DNA from: Mytilisepta virgata
Taxonomy: Eukaryota > Mollusca > Bivalvia > Mytilida > Mytilidae
Direction: 5' to 3'
DNA length: 64,000 nucleotides
NCBI GenBank assembly: GCA_028015205.1
Contig: CM051514.1
Location: forward strand, 22,460,150 to 22,524,149
Of this stretch, positions 11,546-25,300 are shown one piece after another; the first letter of the stretch is position 1, and the number at the start of each line of letters is the position of its first letter. Below the pieces are notes generated by a model, which had not been told where the DNA came from, made no database searches, and saw nothing but the letters and a program-made list of their open reading frames with translations. The position numbers and the translations under genes were made by a program.

Positions 11546-14500
11546 TGCCAGTCAATATGGAAATAGTCCAGTTGAACGATACAGGCTCCTGTGAGCCTCT
11601 TGTTATTTATTGATCGGTATTTTTTGCTTTATTTTTTATTTATAATCAAATGAAAAAAAACAAATAAGAAGTCTTAAAAGGATAATGGTCAGATGGTACA
11701 TACATTGATGTTAGTACGTACGATGATAATATATAATTTTATTCTATATCAAATTAAACCAAACCAGATATCGTCTGGAATAATCTAATGTCTGTGATGA
11801 TTAATATTCGGTTAAACATAGTTTACGTGGTACATAATTTAATAATCATAGTGTAATCTGCTCTTGTAATTAACGATGTTATTAATGTTTTGATTTACAA
11901 CAATCTTGCGTGTATTTTCAACGGTAATGTGCGCAGTATATTTTGATCCTATCGCACTTTTTACCATAATTCAACGTAAATGTCGTTAGTGTAGTACTAA
12001 GGTGAATATGCAAGGGGTATGAGAAGAAGGTATTTTCACATAAACTGTAGAATGAATGGATGGGTATAGAAGAACGAGTTCGTGAGCGAATGGACGATTG
12101 ATATTGGAAATAGCTTGATTGATTGTTCAGTGTTTGCTTAACTTCAGTGGCAAATATTTCGTGCTTCTTCGGGATGAACTCTGTTCAACAATTTAATAAG
12201 GGATGGTTGAACGAAACACCGAGGGGACCCGATTTTCACGGCCACTGAAATTCCCGGAAATAGAATACGGAAGCGATAAGACAAATTTTAATACTGTAAT
12301 TAAATTGTTTCCCTTGTGACCAAACTTTGGGTATTGACTTTTAAAAGTAAATGACGATTGATTGATTGGTATCAAACAATCGTCTTGTGAATTAGAACCT
12401 GGAGTAAGTTTAACTAAGTATTTTTGTTCAAGTAGATTTTTGTAAAAATCGCTTTAACACGAGGAAATCTGAAATTTTAATAACCGTAAGATAATAAAAT
12501 CCCTCTTCACTGACCAACACATTTTTTTGTTATTTATCTTACAACTGTGACCGAACCCAAACCCAAATAAGTAAACAGTAAACCATTCTTGGTTGAAAAT
12601 TCATTGAATTCATTCATTTTACTTTTGTTTGTTATAGGAACAAAAAGATTTAACTGCCTTTTAGAAGCATTCGTGAATGAGATACTCTTTAGCAAAAAAG
12701 GAAAAGTGTTGTACGATATTGACAGAAGATATGCAATATATTAAAACACACAGGTGAAATTTCATACCTCTAGCGTACGTGTAACAAAATGATTTATGAC
12801 CCGAAAGGCCCTTCATATAAAATTTGTCATATACTCATTTCTATACCAAATATTTTCAGGTCACCGGTATTCTGCTATGACAACCGTACCGGCGAAATCG
12901 ACTGTGATGACCTATAGATATTATTTTCTGATGTACGATATACTAATCATTCATAAATTGAATTTGTTCGGAATTGCTTTTGAAGGCCTACCTGTGACTT
13001 GAAGATACATAAAAAAGCTTAAACAGGCCGCTATTGCCGAAAGGACTATGAAGTTCATAGTTTAAAGCCATCTGGTAGGAAGGAGTGAACCTTTTACATT
13101 ATACTATTATATTTCGGAAAGCGAAAACACCTCACAACATGGAAATTCACAGCTCATGATCTATAAACCACCTGTGATATTTTATAAATAATTTCGTCAT
13201 ATATATATATCATGTATATGAACAACTCTTTTTTTTAATTTTAGTGCTTCATTAATTTTAAAATGGTCATATTGATGATATAGATTAATTTAGTCATTTT
13301 CATTGGATGACGGTGAACATTTTAGACCACCAGTTCTGCAATTGATGCCCTCTGAGACGGTATCACTTCCGGATTTCAAAAATCCCTTTTTATTTAAAAT
13401 CTTTGCGATTAGAAAGGAGGTAACAGTATTGCATTTCAATATCGCCGACATCAATTTTTATTTGATGGTTGCAAATATCGGTTTACTGAATCCGCTAACG
13501 CGTAGCCAGTGAACTTGATGATCCACAATTTATGCCGTAGAATATTAAAATTCAATACTGTTATCTCCGAAATAATATGAAAGAAGGAATATGGATACAA
13601 TCCTGAAGTTTCTTGTAAATGCATGTCTTTACCAAATAAGTCGTGATATTTATCTACATTGTAAATCAAGATATGTCATACAGGTACAAAACTGTAATTT
13701 GATAATTTTTTATCACATGCGGTAATATTTCCATTAAAATATATTTTGAAAACTCACGCGAATTTGTTCAAAAAAACAGTGCTTTTTTTCTAAATTATAT
13801 CGCTTTCAGTCGGTAATAACAATATCTATTTGAGAATAAATATTCCGACTAGAGGAAATTTGTAAATATCATATATTTTCTAAGATTTCTGAATTTAACA
13901 TGTTTAAATGAAACTATTTGGAGAAAATTTCTAAGGTAATATGACTTACCACTTTCATAGTAATCCATTCACTTTAATAGATAAAATATTAATTACTGGC
14001 ATCTTTATTAATCATCTGCATAGAAAATTACCAGACAGAAAAAAAATGTTTATTTACATACACTCTTATTATCGATGTTACTTTTCCTCATCTAAATGCA
14101 TCATTTTTGATTGACAGGTGCCCGTCCTTAGTGACTTTTATTGGTCCGTTAACGGTCGAGGATCAACATCTCGTACTTGGTTGCTTCAATTTATTGTTCA
14201 GTTGGTAAAGAAATTGACCATTCTTTATCTGAAGTCTACATGTATATGGGTATACATATATCTTTCATTCTCTTTCCAATTACGCGATTACTTTCAGGTT
14301 CGAATTGTCCTAGGAATAAAAATCTATAGATTGCTTTTGACAATAAGTTTTAATTTTGCATTGTATGGACTTTTAATCAATATTTCTTTCGAAATGGGAA
14401 TTGATTTTACGAGAAACAAGTCGTAATTTGTAAAAATGAGCGAAACCAGATGCGACCAGATTCCTTTATTAAATTCACGACTCGTAATGGTAAATCCGAA

Positions 14501-15508
14501 ACCATCGAAGGACAGCGCTTTTTTCATACATGTAACTAATTCGTCCCATGATATGTCGTAAGAACGAAGGTTGGATAAAGAAATGAATATATAATCTGTA
14601 TAAATGGAAATATTAGCCATGCCTGCAGTTCGAGTTTATGATTTACATTTGGAAATAACAAACTTCGGCCATACAACAATACATGAAATCGTGAGAAATG
14701 TCATTGACTTTAGTACGCAGTAGTATCTGGTTTTATTTTAATATATCATCCAAAATAATAGGGTTCCAAAGCCACAATTGATAGTTTTTTGCCTGGCTTC
14801 ACAGCCCATTCCTTCATTATTAAAGAGTTAGGTTGGTTCCTTACTCTTTTGTTCCCTTATTCTGTGTTTCGTGAATTGATGGATCGATCGGTTGAATGAT
14901 TTTGTAAATCATTTTAGAATTGTTGTTCGGGAATCATTATAGTCAATCCTGATTTAACCGGCTTAAGATTCCTAGCATGGACCTTTTTTAGAACACATGA
15001 TTCAGTCTGCAGAAGTTTCCAACTTGTGATTTGGTTGTAAGATCGTACATGTTGTTTTGAAGTACAGAGCTAAAAGTAAACCTCAAGAGGGACTACGAGA
15101 CTGCAAACTAAACCTTGGTGGATTGATATCTAATTTCAAATGAATAATTTGGAGTGGTAGCTATAAAAACAGCCGGTGTATCTTAACATGTATATATATA
15201 TCGGTGACCTAGCTGAAAGTATTTTTCTAAAAAGGCTAATCTTAAAATAGAATATTTGTTGTCGCAGATATGTACGAAAATCTATGCACATTCTACAGTT
15301 GATTCTTGGTGGACGATCGAATACTGTGTATTTTCTTTAATCAAACCAAAAGCCTGCAGTCATTGTACATCACAATGTAAGGTCTATTTTTCGAATATTC
15401 GAACAGATCAGAGTTTAAAAAATATTGAATTGAATGAATAAGTTACAGGAAAAGTATCCACTGAGTACAAAAAATGTGATAATATTAGTCTTTACTAATC
15501 AATTAAAA
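11546..15508. other. Intergenic, no supported gene
   Basis: About 4 kb of AT-rich sequence. Short exon-like frames flanked by AG/GT occur (for example around 12860-12915, 14118-14206) but none matches a family I know and none links to another. Confidence 0.45.
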
Positions 15509-15686
15509 TAGAGTTGACTCTCGTTATCTCAAACTCATTTATCTCAAAACTCCTGATATATCAGAGTTATGTTTTGGTCCCTATATTAAACTTTGAACAG
15601 AATTTCCTCCTGATATCTCAAACTCCTGTTATCTCAAACTATTTTTGTTTGTCATTTCCACTTTGAGATAAAGAAAGTCAACTGTA
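15509..15686. mobile_element. pogo/Tigger-like MITE with TA ends
   Basis: TA|GAGTTGACTCTCGTTATCTC on the left, AAAGAAAGTCAACTG|TA on the right: imperfect inverted repeats ending in the CAGTTGAC typical of pogo-type elements, with TA duplicated. Internal TATCTCAAACTC motifs repeat. Confidence 0.7.
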
Positions 15687-16795
15687 CTCTGGTAGAACTG
15701 GCATTTTTTGTGGATAAAACTAGATGCCATGCAAAGCCTGGACTGCATCAGTAAGAACCAGTAATTTGAAATTTGATTTAAGCCCATTAAAGGAAATATA
15801 TTAAAAGGTTATCTAGTATTAAAAAAAATAGTCGTGTAGTTTGTGGGTGGGGGTAAATTTCGCGCCAGTTTTTCTTTTCCGACATCAATCGTATTTAGGA
15901 GTCAGTATTTTGTATTTTCGCATGTAATTCTTAGCTTTTTGGTAGTAGTTTGTTTTCTTCGTGAAAGCTTTAAGTGTCTTTTAATAAATTCTGGAATAAG
16001 TCTACAGAATCTTTAAAATCATTTTTTTCTCACCGGTTTTCAATATTTTCCATATTTTTGGGTCTGAAGGGATGAGGTCTTAAATAAAAAGATAAATCTT
16101 CTTAATTCGCCTTAATATAAAAATCTGTCATTCATAATTAAAAATCCACCTGAATAAATCATGTAAATATTTATAGGTATATAACAGAAAGTCCAGAGAT
16201 ATATTATACCATCTTATAAAAATTTTCTATGCGAGGACCAGAATTCGATCAAAACTATGTCTCATAACTCAAATGAAACACATCTATAATTCGTCAAAAT
16301 ATCATGTGACATCCATAACAAAACAGGTGTCTGATGCAGTAGGGACACATTCACTACTTTCAATCATGCAATATCATTATTTGGCTGTAAATGTGACAGT
16401 TTTTAAGGATGAATGCTGGTCTAATAGGAAATAAATAGGATTTGAAATAGGTGTTTTAGTTTGAGAGAACAAATGAATTGTTAACAAATAAGCAACAACA
16501 AAAAATATAGGTTCATGTGCTCATTTTAGAGCTATAAGGCCTTGAAAATTTGCAGGAAATGGGTTTTCTCTGGATTTTTCATTGTCTTTGCATTGACAAC
16601 TTCAGTCTCTCAAAGATGTAGGACAATATGAAAAGGATTTCATAAAATTTAGTCAAATACCATTTTAAGGTATATATGATTGAAGAAAAAGTGGGGGTTC
16701 ATGGGCAAAAAATTTCATGTTTAAGAAATGGATAAAACCCAGGGATTCAGAAAATCTGACAAAAAACCAAAACATGACCAGCGAGCATCCTTAAC
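15687..16795. other. Intergenic, no gene recognised
   Basis: AT-rich sequence without clear repeat edges or coding signal. Confidence 0.45.
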
Positions 16796-17090
16796 TGTTT
16801 GATATGAATTTTGCTTGTTTTTTCTGCATCTGGTACGCGGAGGTCGATGAGATCTTGAAATTATCATGTCCATAGACCTAGAGCACCCTCCCTGGGTATC
16901 TGTTGTGGCTGTAAACAACCAATAGGATCGGGTTTTAATTGTTTGATATTAATCTTTAATTGTTTGCTTGTTTCTCTGCATCGGGTACATTTTGTACAAG
17001 GAGGTCTATAAGATCTTGATTTTTTCATGTCCACAGACCTAGAGCATCGTCCCTTGGTATCTGTGGCCGCCAAACAATCAATCGGATTCA
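16796..17090 (-). repeat. Two-copy tandem repeat, about 150 bp unit
   Basis: Shared blocks include CTGCATC.GGTAC, GGAGGTC.AT.AGATCTTGA, TCATGTCCA.AGACCTAGAG and GGTATCTGT. The second copy starts near 16936. A family-typical consequence is two overlapping minus-strand ORFs, which I reject as genes. Confidence 0.7.
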
Positions 17091-19203
17091 ACAATTGTAA
17101 ATCAAATTAGGAAAGGAACATTTTCCACACCTCTGGAGTAGCCATAATCATTAAATTATACACCAAAGATTTGAAATATAAACATATAAACTAGTGTGTC
17201 ATGTGCTAATATATGTATTTGTTATGTGGAAAAAATTGTATTTTGGAAAATAAAATATCTTATCTTATCTTATCTTATATAGGCATAATAAAAAAGAGCG
17301 AATAGCTGCTTAACAATTAAAAGAGCGGATATAGTGATTTTTGTTCTATAATTATACATATACTGATTGCGAAGAAAAACTGCTCAAGTTAAAACCTATA
17401 ATTCAGGGACAGTTTGGTTCTTCAGTTTATCATTAAATTTAAGATTTATTCTCGACCCATACTCATTGTCTCATGTATCTAGTGCCGGGCTTGGTTTCAA
17501 AGCTACGGAACAAATTAATTCATGCAGCAACATCAATGTTCAATATAGTTTTCCATGTGCGGATTGAAGCAATTCAGTCTGCATAAAACTTGTCTGTTGA
17601 AAACTCGGGGGGGGGAGGGGGTAACTCAATGATATTTAGATACGGGATGTGCGGCAAATTCTGGTCATGATTTTACAAACCGCTCGAGATTTCGGGTCGG
17701 GATTTTTTGACACTATGGAGAATTCCGGTCAGGATTTTAAAAATTTCTGCAGATTTAAAAAAAAAACACTGAGGAGAATTCAGGTTGACTTTTCACAATA
17801 AAAGGCCGATCAAAAGGAAAGATATAATTGTTGGAGATATAAATGATCACAAATATGTCTCATCATGATAACTGCGTTTTATTATTTTTGGATAATTTCG
17901 GGTATATAATTATATCTTTCCTGGATATTTTCGGGTCATAGATTTGATATAACGTGGATAATTTCGTGTAGGGGTTTCAAGTTCACCGATGCACCCCGTC
18001 ATAAAATGGTCAAGTCCCCCCTGCACCCCCGAGGTTGAAAAGTTCCGTCGGGATAAAGTAATAAAGTTGTTGTTTTATATATAAAGAACATAAAAAATAG
18101 ATAAGTTATACCAAACTTGAACATAGTTTTATTTGGTTAAAAAAGACTCGGTATATGATTAGGAGCAAGGTTCAATTTGATTTTTTTTTGGGGGGGTGCA
18201 CCATTGAAAGACATTTGTAAAGGCAGGACAAGGATTTAAATATTCTAATGGGCAGGATTAGAACTGAATGTAATTGAAAAAATGCTAAATTTAATATTGC
18301 TTGGAATCAATTAGTTGTGTATTTTGAAATAACAAAAAAATCAAAAATTTTGTTTCAAGTCGATCTACCAATATAAGTCATATAGCAGTGTAACATAAGC
18401 TCGTTAAAGAGCTTTTAACTTAATCAAATAGACTCGAAAAAAGTTGAGCGCGCTTGAATGCCAAGATAATTAAATAAATGAATTATTTTTTTTCTTCTAA
18501 ATTATAACTAGTCCCATGCAGGTAACAACAAACGACTTCAGAAATATTCGAAGTCCTCATTGAAATAAATCTTTTTGAAAAGTATAAGAGAAAAAAAATT
18601 ATATAAATTAAAAATGATGCATGGGGATTCTAAAAAGAAACATTTTAATAACCCCCCCCCCTTTTTCACTAGTACCGCATTACCAGGTACCAGTAGTATC
18701 AGTTGAATCAGAGCTCTTCTTTGTCGGAGGTAAATATAGTAACTTTAATCTTCGCGGCAAAAAAAGTGATGACAACAACGAAAGTTGGCTAAGCGAATAG
18801 AAAAAACATAAATGTGAAGTGAATTATTTATCAAATAGGTTAGATCTTGGAACCTAGGTTGAATACTATATCAACAGCTTTATCCCTATGGCATGTACAT
18901 GTATGGCTATTTTGGCAGTAGGATGTCCGCACCACTGCAACAAGGCACTTAATAAGTCTTGACCCAAAGGCAAAGGCAAAGATTCAGCCCCACTTGAAGA
19001 GGCACTTGTTTCTGTGCAATTGGCATCTGCACTCCTTATACCCATAACAGTGCCCACTTGACCTAATGAACAATTTTTATTTGTGACGTCAAAATTCTGT
19101 TTTGTGATGTCAAAAAACTATGGCAATTTGTACGAATTTATGCAATGGCTGTACTTTCAGCTGGGCAATTGATTTGTAACAATAGAGCATGATTTGTCTC
19201 CCA
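17091..19203. other. Intergenic, with (CTTAT)n microsatellite
   Basis: (CTTAT)4-type repeat at 17259-17278; G- and C-rich runs at 17609, 18188 and 18651; repeated phrase GA.AATTC.GGTCA.GATTTT near 17660-17790 suggests a short decayed tandem repeat. No gene supported. Confidence 0.45.
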
Positions 19204-19262
19204 AAATTACCTACCGCACCGACCAGGGATCGAACCACCGCTTACCAACTGAGCTAATGGTT
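19204..19262 (-). repeat. tRNA-like pseudogene or SINE head
   Basis: Read on the minus strand: TTAGCTCAGTTGGTAAGCGG, then GTGGTTCGATCCCTGGTC. These are textbook tRNA A and B boxes, but only a few bases separate them, so the anticodon arm is missing and it cannot be a working tRNA. Probably the head of a third SINE family running toward lower coordinates. Confidence 0.6.
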
Positions 19263-19291
19263 ATAAACCTGTTACTGTTTTATAACTTCTA

Positions 19292-20561
<1,270 letters not shown>

Positions 20562-21708
20562 CTTCTATCATACATGAGGGAAGCTCCGTTACAGATTTTT
20601 AACATCATTAGAAATTAATATTTATTACTGTCTATTAACCTCACTTCCACAGTTTGTGGAATGGATTTTTGGCATTTTGAAAATTAATATGTTAGAATTA
20701 TAACACAATTTTTTATTTGTTGATTACTAAACTTTGTTATACAAGAAAACAGTAATTTTACAATTTTTTAAACAGGTTATATTTGTACACTTAAAAAATG
20801 ATTCTGAATGGGGAATTTCCAATAAAAAAAATTAGTATTGGGTCCATAATCACAAATTTAACTAATTTATAGTTCGGAAGTTGAGTAATAATAAATATTT
20901 CAAGACAACTAACTAATTATCAAAGTTATCTATTGCATAACCTAGATGTTTGATGTTTATTTTTAAAACTATTTAAAACTGGAATAACATTTTTATTGTT
21001 CCTGTCCTTGATGATAAGAGGTATTAATAATAGAACAAACAAAATTTGACACATCAGGGAAAACGGACCCAGGGAAACAGGTATAAGAGTGCACTGGGAA
21101 TAAGGGCAAAAATGTTTTAGGGCGAAATGACCCAGATTTAAAAAAAAATTCATGACAATGACGTGCTTGAAAATTTGAAAAAATTAAAATTTTTAATTGA
21201 GTAACCGAAACCTGTCCTAAAATTTGTAAAACCATTATTTAAAATATTTTCCATGCGATTTGTGCATATTTCGTGTAACAGGGATATAATACTTAATTTA
21301 ATAAAATCTTGAGTTAAGAGGTATCTCCATTTACATTGTACATGTATATTCCATAGGCAAAATGTTTTCGTTTCTCTTCATGACAAAATAAAAAAATTTT
21401 GAACAAAATCAGGTAAGGCAGTCTTCACGCTTAACCTTTTTTTAGCACAGGGGCCTGTACTTTCAAAATTTTACAGGCCCAAAATTCTCTTTATTTTTTA
21501 AACATTTTAAAATCGAAAACCCATACCTCAAATCCAGCAGGGAAGGCAAAACTACAGAAATATTATTTTGGAATCCTTTTATTTTACAGTTTATTATTTT
21601 TCTTCTCTAGTAAAAGACATAGTCAAACAATTTCTATTTTGAGTCAGTAGAATAATTATTTGGTCTATAAAGTTTCCAATTTTGATGCTTAATATTAATT
21701 TTTTTCAG
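20562..21708. other. Upstream flank of sbno exon 1
   Basis: AT-rich. It must contain intron, since exon 1 begins at a splice acceptor. No promoter or first exon could be placed. Confidence 0.4.
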
Positions 21709-21802
21709 GGACAAGTTTAAAGAGAACAGCATGTCTGAAGACAGTGTGATAAAAGATGATTGAGATAAAAGAATATTGTATTGTAAAACAAGTATTACAG
21801 AA
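21709..21802 (+). other. sbno: 5' UTR part of sbno exon 1, with in-frame short uORF
   Basis: A pyrimidine-rich acceptor (tttttttcag) ends at 21708, so at least one further untranslated exon should lie upstream; I could not locate it. Within this leader an ATG at 21731 opens MSEDSVIKDD and stops at TGA 21761-21763. That frame is the same one used by the ATG at 21803, so the stop separates two candidate starts of one frame. I chose 21803 because it is the first ATG after the stop. Confidence 0.55.
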
Positions 21803-22308
21803 ATGGAAACTAAAAATCACATTGATAATGACAGCTCTAAAAATACTTCAGTTCCGCATCACACAAATGGACATTTTTTAAGTGCCATTGGGGTTTCGAA
21901 TAACGAAAAATCAACACATAGAACTTTTTTGTCACAGATACTGACCTCAGATACAGGGATCTCCAAAAATATTGGACAAATGGAAAGACAGATTACAAAT
22001 TCTTCTGTGCCAATGTCCTCAATTGAAAATACAATAAAATCAAATGGACAAATAAATATGGTATCCCAGCTTTTGTCATCTCAGACTAAAGACGCCACAC
22101 AGGTTAGTCAGATGACACAGTTATTGAACTCTGCAGGAAACTCGTTATTACCAGTACACCCTATTCTTCAACAGATTCAGAATCTAAATATGATATATCC
22201 CAATAATGGCATAATAGTTCAACAACAACCTATAACACCGGTAGTAGATCTAACTGAACAAGAGGAAATTGGAAAAATGAAGGATGATGGGATTGAAGAG
22301 AGTGTTAG
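21803..22308 (+). CDS. sbno: sbno exon 1 (residues 1-168, phase-2 end)
   Basis: Long first coding exon starting [11 protein letters not shown], with donor AG|gtaata. It encodes a low-complexity polar N-terminus rich in Q, N, S and T, including [16 protein letters not shown] near the end. No domain is recognised, and human SBNO1 has no obvious counterpart at this length. The stop at 21761 upstream in frame sets the start. Confidence 0.85.
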
Positions 22309-25300
22309 GTAATACTTCAGTTTGTTAAAATTCTTTCAAAAAACACAGCTGTGCTATATTCAATATAACAATATTTCCAGCAGCCTGTGTTATTAAAAAA
22401 ATCTTTTGTGACCCTCCAGTTAAGGGACACAAGAACATAAATTGTATGTTCAGTATTATTTCTGATGTCAAATACAGAATATTATTGTTTAAAGATATTA
22501 TCAGTATAATGAAATATATTTATTTTAAAAATCACTGCACATTATCTTGTGCTTCGTCAAGTAATAAATTTATGTATTGTAAATATTAGCAGTACAAATA
22601 TCACTATAGAAACTTGCCTGTTCAATGTTTATTAAAAATGCATTTAATACAGTTTTTGACATTATGTACAGATAATTACTAAATAAGTACAAAGAATGAA
22701 AATTTCATCTATTGAAACTTTATACTTAAAAAATAATAACATGTTTTGTATTATATATGCATTAGAAATCTGTTAATATTTTTAGTTCTGAAGTCTTTTC
22801 CAAATATGTGCATAGAGAAATAGTACCAGGATGTTTGCCCCATCCCGGGGATATTGTAGAGGCTGGACCTCTAGCTGTAAGTACAAAATATTCTTTTAGC
22901 AGCAATTGTAATTGCCCTTTCCATTCTAAAATTTATTGCCTTCCCTGAATCATATTTTATGAATTTTGAGATTTCCCATTGACTTTGTCATTGATATACG
23001 CACTAGCAATGTGAACTCCCATTAAAAACCGGGGCTTGACATTTTAAAATGATTGGATGTGTGTATATGTATATGAAGTATGTGATAAGTTTCTGACAGT
23101 TTACATTGGAATGAAACAAAAGTTCACACTCACAGAATTACTGTCTATGATGTCTAAGACATAAAGGGTTTCCGATTGCAAAACATGAACTTTTCCATAA
23201 TGGTTTATGAGGAAATTTGTAACACAAAATCTACAGTTTACATTGGAAATAAAATTTCACAGAATATGAAGTTGTGCAAAACAAAACTGGTTTTCTGATT
23301 TGGTTAACTTTTGGGGTTTCCCCTGGCCTTAGAAATCTTCTACTGTTTACTTTGAAATGAAGTGAAACGTGACAGAAATGCTGCATACATATACCATGTG
23401 TAGTTCTGCAAGACAAAAATTTTTTTTTCTTCTATTCATTTTGCAAACTATTCATTAATATGTTCAAATTACTTCGAGATGCCTCATCACGCTTTGATAT
23501 ATTCCACTGTTTGCATCATACTTCTTTTTAATGAAGAATGACAACAGAAGGATTGGGGAGACAGTATGTTTTTGTGTTAAAAAGCAAACTTTTTTTTTGC
23601 CAATTTTTGTTATGATAAATTTATCCTGTGCAAAATAGTTTTGGTTATGAGAGTATTTTGTGACAGTTTAAAAACAAAATACAGTACATATATAGAAATG
23701 GTGTACATGTTTTGTATTTTGAAATTTTAGGAGTTACTGCCACCAGACCCAGTTTATCCTGTAATTGAAGGATTGACAAGTGATGTGGTCACAACAGGAA
23801 AACTCAGTAGTTTACAGTTAGAAGGAGTATTGTATGCTGTATGTAAAATCTCTATTGTCTATTTTTTTTTTAAACTCATTTGCAGTATAAAAATTGAAAT
23901 GCCGTACTATTGAACATGTAATATTACAAATATATGAGGGGCCTCGGTTGCTGAGTGGTCTAGGAGGTTCGTCATCACTTCTAATGATCAATAGCATGTC
24001 AACAACTATTTTGACAAGGATTGCCAATTTTCCTACCGAAGGTCATGGTTCTCTCTGGGTACTTCGGCTTCCTCCACCAATAAAAACTGGCAGCTGCGAA
24101 ATGGCCAAATGTGCTAAAAACGGTGTAAAACCCCAACTAACTCAATAAATAAATAAACAGATATATGAATAATGCTTCAATTGGATGAATTAATTACTCA
24201 AATGTGAAACTTAAATAAGAAAAAAATAGTTATGGAAAGAAGTTTGATACGCATCAATGAGGTATCATCCCATTAGACTGAATGTGATGATGGATAAAAT
24301 TTGAAAAATCTCAGGTTCAAGCTGTATTAGAGTTATTTCTAGAGCTGCAAACACCTGAATCCAAGGAATTATTTTCTATTCTATTCAGATAATTTTCATT
24401 TTGTTTAAAAATTGATATCTTGATATATCTGAGAAGGCATTACTCTTAACATGTTAACTGTCTTTTGCAGAGATGCCAACCATCTGATTTTAACAGACTT
24501 TATCTGATTTTTCGGCCGAAAATCCACTCTCCGATTTCATTACCTTATTACTCTGATCGCCAAAAATTCTGGATTTTTTTTCATTTCACTGTTCCATTTT
24601 AGTAAATTATTAGAATTTGATATGTATCGCCCAGACTTATCAGTATTTCTCTGAATAAGAAGAAATGCCTAAGTGATGCAGATAAACACATGTTTCCCTT
24701 CTCTATACTGTAGACCCTTTAATGCAGCCCCTGGGACCCCTGCCTGGGGTTTTGCCCCTGGACCCCATTGGGGACCTAGGCAGGCCCAAAACCCCTGGCC
24801 AAAAATTTTGCTTCTTATTTTCATCAAGTAGGGTTGGCATCTCTGCTTTGGTGAAAATGATACAAAATAAAGGAATTGTATTATTTGAAAATGCGTGAAA
24901 AAGGTACCTTCCTGAAATGCGTTGAAACTGTTCATAAAAAATAACCGAACAAAGGGGGTTGACAGATCTTATTTGCAGGGATTTAAATTTTGATATACTA
25001 GTTTTAATTCTTCTTATGAATCAGTTTTATGATATATATTTACTTGTATGTGTATAACCTTATTTTGATTAACTGAAATTTTAGTGTCAGCGCCATCAGA
25101 TGATTTTACCAAATGGACATAGAGCTGGTTTCTTTATAGGAGATGCAGCTGGCGTTGGCAAGGGGAGACAAGTAGGTGTTGGATTTTACATTACAGTCTT
25201 ATTTAGCATTTCTATGAACTTTATTTTTCTTCAAATACTTCACCAGTTTCTCATTCTTAGGTTTGCTTAAAATACATGCCTGAAGTCTTTCTGGCATTTA

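Noticed and set aside
16721..17094. Two minus-strand ORFs sharing a CSRS-D-SR-RPP motif
   Set aside because: Product of the two-copy tandem repeat; no other support for coding.
18866..19057. 63-codon minus-strand ORF with S/P-rich middle
   Set aside because: Lies in the body of the suspected third SINE or retroelement; no family recognised and no splice support.
19204..19262. Apparent tRNA-Lys-like gene on the minus strand
   Set aside because: The A and B boxes are too close; the anticodon arm is absent.
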